64,000 nucleotides of DNA from an uncultured Bacillota bacterium (GTDB lineage: Bacteria; Bacillota_I; Bacilli_A; RFN20; CAG-449). The stretch is from NCBI GenBank assembly GCA_902493275.1, contig CABUOQ010000001.1, forward strand, positions 40,788 through 104,787, written 5' to 3'. Made by a program: the position numbers and the translations under genes. Position 1 is the stretch's first letter, and the number at the start of each line of letters is the position of its first letter. Positions 36,997 to 43,745 of this stretch are shown here, in pieces. The notes under the pieces were generated by a model. That model saw nothing but the letters and a program-made list of their open reading frames with translations. It ran no database searches and was not told the origin of the DNA.

Positions 36997-37758
36997 ATGA
37001 AAAACAAAAAGTTATTATTAATTCCTATCACACTCATGACTTTGATGGGATGCTCAGCCGTCAAAGGACTAGAAAACGAAGTTACTGTAGTTTTCGAATA
37101 TGATGGCGAGGTTATTAAAACTGATACCGTACACCAATTTAAAAATTGTCTGACTCCTTCCTTGAGCGAAGAACAAATTCCAATTGATAATGAATTCTTT
37201 GGTTGGACCTGGTTCAATCCAGATTCAATAAAAGCTACAGATGAAAATTTTGACAGCAAATATATTGAAAATAATGGCGTTGTTCATTATGACGAAATCA
37301 AATCATATACGCAAAATTCAGTTGTAGTTTTAAGACCTTTATTCATTGATATTGCAGAAATTCCTGTACCAAATTATTATATTGCAATCGGCTGGTATGG
37401 TAAGACTTCAACTTCAGGCTTAGATAAAGCAAAAATGGATGCCTGGACTGATGATTTAAAATCTTATTTACAAAGTGAAGGTGCAACTTCAGAAGATTTA
37501 GATAATATTATCGTGAAAGAATACTTAGGTGATGTTGCCACCGCCGGAGGATTAGTTAATAAAGACCGCTTTATCGATGTCTTAGTCGGCTTTGGTAATA
37601 ATATTGATTCAACAGGTGGTGTCGAAGTAATTGAAAAAGTCGGTGGCATTGAAATGGGTGGTAAAAGCCGTGTCATCGCAAGATTAACTGAAAAAGAAAT
37701 TGCGATTAAAGTCTATAATTGGTTACAAACCGATGATGGAAATAAGGCATTGAAATAG
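36997..37758 (+). CDS. lipoprotein with one diverged copy of the GWYGKT domain
   Basis: A 253-residue lipoprotein: signal peptide with lipobox LMGC (Cys at about 18), a beta-rich N-terminal part (about 25-75, VTVVFEYDGEVIKTDTV...EFFGWTWF) like an InlB-type repeat, then one ~125-residue domain homologous to the three modules of the preceding gene. Shared landmarks are IAIGWYGKTSTSGLDKAKM, GDVATAGGLVNKD, GNNIDSTGGVEV, MGGKSRVIARL and VYNWLQ. The paired Cys residues of the upstream modules are missing, so they are not essential to the fold. A GAGGAGG site gives a firm start; the next gene begins 9 bases after the stop. Confidence 0.82.
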   Translation: MKNKKLLLIPITLMTLMGCSAVKGLENEVTVVFEYDGEVIKTDTVHQFKNCLTPSLSEEQIPIDNEFFGWTWFNPDSIKATDENFDSKYIENNGVVHYDEIKSYTQNSVVVLRPLFIDIAEIPVPNYYIAIGWYGKTSTSGLDKAKMDAWTDDLKSYLQSEGATSEDLDNIIVKEYLGDVATAGGLVNKDRFIDVLVGFGNNIDSTGGVEVIEKVGGIEMGGKSRVIARLTEKEIAIKVYNWLQTDDGNKALK

Positions 37759-37766
37759 GAGAAATT

Positions 37767-40187
37767 ATGAGAAAACGTAATAATTTAATTAAGGCAGGAA
37801 CAATACTTGGATATGTTACTGCATTCATATACATATTAATAACCGCTCTACTTTACTCACTTTCTAATTCATTATTTTGGCTTAGCCTTGTTCTTGCAGC
37901 CATATCACTTTATTCTTCATTATTTGCTGGAACATTAAGAGTTGAACTTGAAAACGATAAAATTGAAGGTAAAAATAAAACAAAATTTCTTGTTAATAGC
38001 ATCGTCTCAATTGTATCACCAATTTCATTTGCATTATATTTAATAGTTTTAATTAAAAAATATGATTCTGTAAATGATGATGTTAAAGTTTTTATTCCCG
38101 AAGAAAAAGAAAAAAATGTCACGACAAAAAAATGGTATAAAAAATCAAATTTTATTGTGTCATGTATCGGTCTTGGAACTCTTCTTCTTTCATCATTTGT
38201 CGCTAGAATTGGTGAAACAAGTGGATTTAAAGTTCAAACAACAGATTTCACTTTAACTAAGGAATTGACAGATAAATTCAATACTGGTGAAGAAAACGCT
38301 CTAAATGGCAAAAACTTTACAATTAGTGATCCAGCATTAAAATATTCTGTTACTGAATATCGACCAAAAACTGCAACAAAAGAAAATCCTGCACCAGTAG
38401 TATTTGTTATGCCAGGTTTTACTAGAACTAAAACAACTATGGCACAATATGCTATCGAACTTTCAAAAAGAGGTGTAGTAACTTATGTTATCGACCCAGG
38501 TTCACAAGGTGGTACAACCTATGCTGGATATGAGACAGACGATGAAGGTAACAAAGACATGATTTCCTCTACAGTAGCGGCAAATGGACTAGATTATCTT
38601 GTTCAATATGTCTATAACGATACTGAGCGCTTCACTTACATCGACCGCGATCGATTTGGTGCTGTTGGTCATTCAGCTGGCGGAGGAAATGTCGGTCAAG
38701 TTGCTCAAGATTTCGCTGGAAAAACTTATGAAGAATCAATTATTAAGTCATTATATATCTCCGGATATATTAAACTAAGTTTAGCAAATCGTTTTAAAGA
38801 TTTTAGATGTAATGCCGCGTTAAGTTATGCCTACTACGATGAAGGTGCATATCGTTATCAAGAGAACATCAGCGCTTTTGAAGTAGTTGCTAAAAGATTC
38901 ATCAATGAAGTAAATGATAATAATCTCGGTTATGAAGATGCCATTATCGATTATGAATATGGTTCTATGGATAATGGTACATATCGTGTCATCCATCGTG
39001 AAATGACAAATCACTGCTTTGAAATGTATGATGGTCCATCAATTAGTAACACTATCAACTTCTTTAGAAGAGCCTTTGAACTAGATACTAATTTAGACGA
39101 TACCAGCCATACATGGCTTGTCAAAGAAGGCTTTAATGGTCTAGCTTTAGTGGGATCATTCATGTTTATCTTTGCTCTACTCGCTTTCATTATTGATATG
39201 GTTCCTTGGTTTAAATCCTTCAAAGTTGCATCTAATAGCGCAGCTGAATATGAACGAAAACAAAGAATTAAATACGGGTATACTACCAGTTCGAGTGTCA
39301 TTAATAAAGAGAATTCATCGATAATAAAGCCACAAAAGAAACACTTCTCAGATAAAGTGATCTTCTGGACAACGACGGCTTTAACTGCAATTATCGCCTG
39401 CTTAGACTATATTCCTCTAGCAAGATTGACGATGGATTGGTTTCCAGATGCGGCTAATAACACCTACACTTTCTTCTTTCCTGCAAGAATGATGAACGCA
39501 GTTATGCTATGGGCATTATTTAATGGTAGTTTAGGATTTATCCTCTTATTAGGCGTTAAAGCTTTAGAAAACCTTTACTTTAAACTTACAAATCAACCAG
39601 ATAGAATATCTTGGTATCGCTTTAAAGGAATGAAAGTTAAATGGATGGATTTATTAAAAACAGTTTGTCTAGCTTTATTCTCATTCTTATTATTCTATGG
39701 TTTATTACAAGTGATCTATTGGATATTCCATCAAGATTTCCGTTTTACATTAGTAAGCGCTTCTCCACTTCAACCTCGTTTCATAGTTACTTGGTTAATC
39801 TATCTGTTACCTTTCTTTGTCTTCTACCTTTCAAACTCTGTAAGAGTAAATCTTTCAATTGCTACTGAAGGCTGGAGCGAATTTAAGGTCAACTTATTAT
39901 CTGGAATTGCAAACTCTATCGGACTTGTATTTATCTTAGTCTTAAATTATTTCTGCTATTTTAAAACTGGTACTGTATTCTATGGATATTACTCACCAAA
40001 TGATACAAGTGAAATGTGGTTATTCGTTAATATGGTATTTGGAATCATCCCAATGATGTTTATCTTACCAATCTTAAATAGATTCTGCTTCAAGAAAAGT
40101 GGTAATGTCTATCTTGGTGCGATGATTACTTGTATGATATTTATCATGATGAGTTTATCAGCATCAGTATCTTACATTCCAATGTAA
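37767..40187 (+). CDS. polytopic membrane protein with alpha/beta-hydrolase domain
   Basis: An 806-residue protein: three to four membrane segments (about 8-55, 75-97, 128-147), then an alpha/beta hydrolase domain (about 185-430) with oxyanion region VVFVMPGFTRTKTT and nucleophile elbow GHSAGG (Ser303). About eight further membrane segments follow from about 450 to the end. The hydrolase most likely faces outside. Such architecture is uncommon; I do not know a named family. Last gene of the run; it directly follows the two GWYGKT lipoproteins, which suggests they act together at the cell surface on a lipid, ester or peptide substrate (inference). Confidence 0.8.
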   Translation: MRKRNNLIKAGTILGYVTAFIYILITALLYSLSNSLFWLSLVLAAISLYSSLFAGTLRVELENDKIEGKNKTKFLVNSIVSIVSPISFALYLIVLIKKYDSVNDDVKVFIPEEKEKNVTTKKWYKKSNFIVSCIGLGTLLLSSFVARIGETSGFKVQTTDFTLTKELTDKFNTGEENALNGKNFTISDPALKYSVTEYRPKTATKENPAPVVFVMPGFTRTKTTMAQYAIELSKRGVVTYVIDPGSQGGTTYAGYETDDEGNKDMISSTVAANGLDYLVQYVYNDTERFTYIDRDRFGAVGHSAGGGNVGQVAQDFAGKTYEESIIKSLYISGYIKLSLANRFKDFRCNAALSYAYYDEGAYRYQENISAFEVVAKRFINEVNDNNLGYEDAIIDYEYGSMDNGTYRVIHREMTNHCFEMYDGPSISNTINFFRRAFELDTNLDDTSHTWLVKEGFNGLALVGSFMFIFALLAFIIDMVPWFKSFKVASNSAAEYERKQRIKYGYTTSSSVINKENSSIIKPQKKHFSDKVIFWTTTALTAIIACLDYIPLARLTMDWFPDAANNTYTFFFPARMMNAVMLWALFNGSLGFILLLGVKALENLYFKLTNQPDRISWYRFKGMKVKWMDLLKTVCLALFSFLLFYGLLQVIYWIFHQDFRFTLVSASPLQPRFIVTWLIYLLPFFVFYLSNSVRVNLSIATEGWSEFKVNLLSGIANSIGLVFILVLNYFCYFKTGTVFYGYYSPNDTSEMWLFVNMVFGIIPMMFILPILNRFCFKKSGNVYLGAMITCMIFIMMSLSASVSYIPM

Positions 40188-40202
40188 TAAAAAAATTATC
40201 TA

Positions 40203-40237
40203 GGAACTGGCATTAGTTAAGATTGTCAGTTCCTTTT
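40203..40237 (+). terminator. terminator of the malic enzyme operon
   Basis: GGAACTGGCA (40203-40212) pairs with TGTCAGTTCC (40224-40233), one G-T, then TTTT. Its second arm contains the -35 box of the following LysR gene. Confidence 0.85.
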
Positions 40238-40250
40238 ATTATGCTATAAT
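40223..40250 (+). promoter_or_regulatory. promoter of the LysR gene giving a leaderless mRNA
   Basis: TTGTCA (40223-40228), a 16-base spacer and TATAAT (40245-40250). The ATG begins six bases after the -10 box, so the transcript should start at it. The -35 overlaps the upstream terminator stem. Confidence 0.75.
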
Positions 40251-40256
40251 ATAAAC

Positions 40257-41138
40257 ATGAAAATTATACAAATGAAATATTTTCAAGCTGTTTGTAGATT
40301 CAATAATGTCTCTAAAGCAGCTCAATCATTAGGTGTTTCTCAACCGGCTATCTCAAGTGCAATTAAAGAACTTGAGGATGAATTTGGTATTCATTTATTT
40401 ATAAGAAACAATAATAAATTAGTTCTTTCTGAAGATGGAAAATACTTCTTTAATCATGTTAATAACCTCTTACGTGAAATTGAAGATATTGAAATTCAAA
40501 TGAAAGATCGCGGTCAAAGATTGAAATCCATTACTATTGGTGTTCCTCCTATCATTGGAACATTTATGTTTCCTAAATTGGTCAATGGATTTTTAAAAGA
40601 GAATCCTGATATTCAATGTTCAATTACTGAAACCGGTTCTTTAAAGGTATTAAATCATATCGAACGCGGAAGCATCGATTTAGGCATTATCACTTTTGAT
40701 GAAACAATTGAAAAAAAATTCTCATATGTGGAATTAATCGATACTGAATTTGTTTTTGCTGTCAATCGTAGTCATCATTTCGCTAATAAAAAGAACATTC
40801 GCTTTGAGGATTTAGATAAAGAAGAAATTATTTTATATGCGATAGGTTCCTATCAAGACCGCTTAATTACAAACAAAATTACTGAAAGCAATATCAAGCC
40901 TCATGTCTTTATGCATTCTTCTCAACTAGCGAGTATTCTTGAATGCTTAAAGATTCAAAATGTCGGCGCTTTTCTTCATAAAGAAATTGTGGATATGTAT
41001 CCTTCGCTTGTCGGAATTCCTTTCGTGGAGCCAATAAAAGTTAAAGTTGGCATCGTATATAATAAGGTTTCAGGATTGCTGTCATTACCGACTAAATTCG
41101 TTAATTATGCTAAAGCAATGTATAATAAAAAAGATTAA
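40257..41138 (+). CDS. LysR-family transcriptional regulator
   Basis: A 293-residue LysR regulator. The winged helix-turn-helix is at about 1-60 (YFQAVCRFNNVSKAAQSLGVSQPAISSAIKELEDEFG), followed by the linker helix and a periplasmic-binding-like effector domain from about 90. The effector is unknown. It has no Shine-Dalgarno. Its neighbours are the malic enzyme/lipoprotein operon upstream and a flavodiiron protein gene downstream on the same strand; either could be its target. LysR proteins usually sense small metabolites of the pathway they control. Confidence 0.94.
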   Translation: MKIIQMKYFQAVCRFNNVSKAAQSLGVSQPAISSAIKELEDEFGIHLFIRNNNKLVLSEDGKYFFNHVNNLLREIEDIEIQMKDRGQRLKSITIGVPPIIGTFMFPKLVNGFLKENPDIQCSITETGSLKVLNHIERGSIDLGIITFDETIEKKFSYVELIDTEFVFAVNRSHHFANKKNIRFEDLDKEEIILYAIGSYQDRLITNKITESNIKPHVFMHSSQLASILECLKIQNVGAFLHKEIVDMYPSLVGIPFVEPIKVKVGIVYNKVSGLLSLPTKFVNYAKAMYNKKD

Positions 41139-41226
41139 TTTTAATTAAATTTATTTATTTTTTTAATGCGATAAAATAAAGATAATAATATTAGTGTTCT
41201 TAAATTATTTTAATTAAAAATTTCTG

Positions 41227-41235
41227 TGATATAAT
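41227..41235 (+). promoter_or_regulatory. extended -10 promoter of the flavodiiron gene
   Basis: TGATATAAT is an extended -10 (TGN then TATAAT) with no clear -35. GGAAAAGGAG and the ATG follow. Confidence 0.5.
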
Positions 41236-41257
41236 TCAAAAGGAAAAGGAGTTTACT

Positions 41258-42421
41258 ATGAAAATAAGTGATGATATTTTTCAAATCGGCGTTAATGACC
41301 ATGATATTGATTTATTTGAAGGACAATATAAAGTTCCATATGGAATGGCTTATAATAGTTACCTTATCATGGATGAAAAAGTAGCCATTATGGATACAGT
41401 AGATAAAAATTTCACGACTGAATGGTTAAATAATATCCAAAAAACATTAAATGATAAAACACCTGATTATTTAATTGTCCAACACATGGAGATGGATCAC
41501 TCTAGCAATATAATGAATTTGTTGAATGTCTATCCGAACATTAAAGTCGTTGGAAATATCAAAACATTTTCAATGATTAAACAACTATTTAATATCGATA
41601 TAAATAACAAGATAGTCGTTAATGATGGCGATACCATCTCATTAGGAAAACATCTATTACAATTTATTTTTGCGCCTATGGTTCATTGGCCTGAAGTTAT
41701 GATTACCTATGATAATTATAATCAAGTTTTATTTTCTGCAGATGCATTTGGAAAATTTGGGGCACTAGATATCAAACAAGACTGGATAGATGAAGCTAGA
41801 AGATATTATATCGGTATCGTTGGTAAATATGGTTTACAAGTACAATCTTTATTGAAAAAAATCTCTAAATTAGAAATTAACACGATATGTTCTTTACATG
41901 GACCAATTTTAAATAATAATCTTTCTTATTATATCTCTTTATATGATAAATGGTCATCATATTTAATAGAAGAAGAAGGAATAACTATTGCCTATACTTC
42001 AATTTACGGAAATACCAAAGCTGCGGCTATATTACTTGAAGAAAAATTAAAAGCTCGCGGCTATAAAAATGTCATTTCATTTGATTTAGCGCGCGATGAT
42101 ATTCATGAAGCAATAGCCACTAGTTTTAGATTCTCTAAATTAGTTCTAGCCTCGCCAACATATAATACTGGATTATTCCCAATGATGTCTTATTTTATCG
42201 ATGGACTAGTTGAACGCAATTTTCAAAAAAGATCAATTGCGATAATTGAAAATGGCACTTGGGCTCCGATGGCTGCAAGAATTATCAAAGATAAACTTAG
42301 TAAATGTAAAGATTTAACTTTTATTGAGCCAATTGTAACCTTAAAAACCGCGATTAATAATAGTAGTGAAAAAGATATTGAAACTCTTTGTGATAATTTA
42401 TGTGATGATTTATCATATTAA
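41258..42421 (+). CDS. flavodiiron protein (FprA family), O2/NO reductase
   Basis: A 387-residue A-type flavoprotein that reduces O2 to water, or NO to N2O, in anaerobes. The metallo-beta-lactamase-like domain (about 1-240) keeps the di-iron ligands: HMEMDH, then His in FAPMVHWPE, Asp in FSADAFGKFG, and His in CSLHGPIL. The flavodoxin domain (about 248-385) starts with the FMN phosphate loop YTSIYGNTK. No rubredoxin domain is fused, so a separate electron donor is needed. The presence of this gene supports a strictly or mostly anaerobic life with oxygen detoxification. SD AAAGGAG fixes the start. Confidence 0.95.
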   Translation: MKISDDIFQIGVNDHDIDLFEGQYKVPYGMAYNSYLIMDEKVAIMDTVDKNFTTEWLNNIQKTLNDKTPDYLIVQHMEMDHSSNIMNLLNVYPNIKVVGNIKTFSMIKQLFNIDINNKIVVNDGDTISLGKHLLQFIFAPMVHWPEVMITYDNYNQVLFSADAFGKFGALDIKQDWIDEARRYYIGIVGKYGLQVQSLLKKISKLEINTICSLHGPILNNNLSYYISLYDKWSSYLIEEEGITIAYTSIYGNTKAAAILLEEKLKARGYKNVISFDLARDDIHEAIATSFRFSKLVLASPTYNTGLFPMMSYFIDGLVERNFQKRSIAIIENGTWAPMAARIIKDKLSKCKDLTFIEPIVTLKTAINNSSEKDIETLCDNLCDDLSY

Positions 42422-42480
42422 TAAGCTATTTTAGGTATAATTACACGTTTTTGGGTCATAAATATACTTAGAGGTAATTC

Positions 42481-43008
42481 ATGAACTCAAAAAATATCAT
42501 CTTAAAAATTGAAATTGGAAGTACAATTTTAGTAATGATTTTCGGTGTATTATTACATTTTTTATATGAATGGTCATCTAATAATTCTTTTGTTGGAATT
42601 TTTTCACCTGTAAACGAAAGCGTTTGGGAACATCTGAAGCTGATTTTTTATCCTTTGGTATTACAGATTGTCATCGCCTATTTTTATGAACAAAAGCATA
42701 TTGAAAATTATCTTTACGCTAAAACATTGGCCCTGATTATTTCTTTATGTTTTGTCGTTATTTTTTATTATACTTATTCTGGAATAATTGGCACGAATAT
42801 CACTTTTATTGATATAAGCACATTCTTTATTGCAATTTTATTAAGTGAATATATCTTTTATAAAAACGTCCAAACAGAAAAAAATACTTCCAAATATGTA
42901 TCATTGACAATATTATCAATTATCTTCGTGATGTTTTTATTGTTTACATTCATAACGCCAACAATTAATTTATTTAAGGATCCAATAACTGGAACTTTTG
43001 GAATATAA
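42481..43008 (+). CDS. small polytopic membrane protein (DUF6512-like)
   Basis: A 175-residue protein with about five membrane segments. The segment FSPVNESVWEHLKLIFYPLV, with its conserved NESxWEHLK, is one I associate with the DUF6512 family of uncharacterised Bacillota membrane proteins. AGAGG precedes the ATG, and a TATAAT at 42436-42441 may give it its own promoter. It is followed by a terminator shared with the converging carbohydrate operon. Function unknown. Confidence 0.75.
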   Translation: MNSKNIILKIEIGSTILVMIFGVLLHFLYEWSSNNSFVGIFSPVNESVWEHLKLIFYPLVLQIVIAYFYEQKHIENYLYAKTLALIISLCFVVIFYYTYSGIIGTNITFIDISTFFIAILLSEYIFYKNVQTEKNTSKYVSLTILSIIFVMFLLFTFITPTINLFKDPITGTFGI

Positions 43009-43030
43009 TACATCATCTTTAAAGCAATTA

Positions 43031-43083
43031 AAAACTGCATTAGAATATAATAAGTTATTTATTATTTCATAAAATGCAGTTTT
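43031..43083. terminator. bidirectional terminator between convergent genes
   Basis: AAAACTGCATT (43031-43041) pairs exactly with AATGCAGTTTT (43073-43083). The A/T-rich arms give T-runs on both strands. Confidence 0.75.
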
Positions 43084-43089
43084 AATAAT

Positions 43090-43740
43090 TTATTTTATTA
43101 CAACGAATTTAGATGGATTTGACCATTCACATCCATTACTTTTATAATAATTCCATGTTGAGTCCTTTTGATAAATATGGGCATTTCTCATCGCAGGACA
43201 TATTGAAAGATTGCCATATCCTTCCTCTTTAGTAGTATTTAGAAGGTCATAAGCCATGAATACTTTAGCGCTGAAACCTTCTTCGTGATTAATTATTGAA
43301 TAATTTAAATTTTCACCTAATACCACACCTAATGATTTGGCAAATCTATCACCGATTTGATTTGGACCGACGACTCTTTCAAAATAAATTTTGCCATTAC
43401 CCGACATCAAGAAGTGATATGTTTTTCCAATTAACCAACTAGTAGATTCACTCTTCAAATTAATCAAAAATTCAAAATTATCATCATAGCCAATATCATA
43501 AATGTTATTAATCATAATATCATCATCGGTAAATTCAACTTCAAAATTGATTCCTTGATCATCATAATATACATTCCAAGTAGTATATGCTGTTGAAGCG
43601 GTATTCTTACATTGTAATGAAATTTCTGATATCGATGAAGTATTTTGTCCATCATTTTCGCTTGCAAGAGCAATATTACTTCCACTATAAAGGGGGATTG
43701 CTAATAAAAACAATGAAACTAATGCTAATTTATTTTTCAT
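43090..43740 (-). CDS. secreted protein with CBM9/DOMON-like carbohydrate-binding fold
   Basis: A 216-residue exported protein. The frame opens eight codons upstream, but GAGGTAAAG before the ATG at 43740 and the following signal peptide (MKNKLALVSLFLLAIPLYSG) set the start; there is no lipobox. The mature part is a single beta-sandwich domain with the pattern of CBM9-like sugar- or heme-binding modules (GINFEVEFTDDDIMIN, then DDNFEFLINL). Last gene of the four-gene carbohydrate operon, five bases after the GH13-like gene. It could be a free binding protein for the same glycan. The fold is inferred from pattern only. Confidence 0.6.
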   Translation of the reverse strand: MKNKLALVSLFLLAIPLYSGSNIALASENDGQNTSSISEISLQCKNTASTAYTTWNVYYDDQGINFEVEFTDDDIMINNIYDIGYDDNFEFLINLKSESTSWLIGKTYHFLMSGNGKIYFERVVGPNQIGDRFAKSLGVVLGENLNYSIINHEEGFSAKVFMAYDLLNTTKEEGYGNLSICPAMRNAHIYQKDSTWNYYKSNGCEWSNPSKFVVIK

Positions 43741-43745
43741 ATTCT

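Noticed and set aside
36852..37259. 135-aa minus-strand frame bridging two lipoprotein genes
   Set aside because: Opposite two genes with good start signals; the similar antisense frames in all three repeat units are by-products of the repeats.
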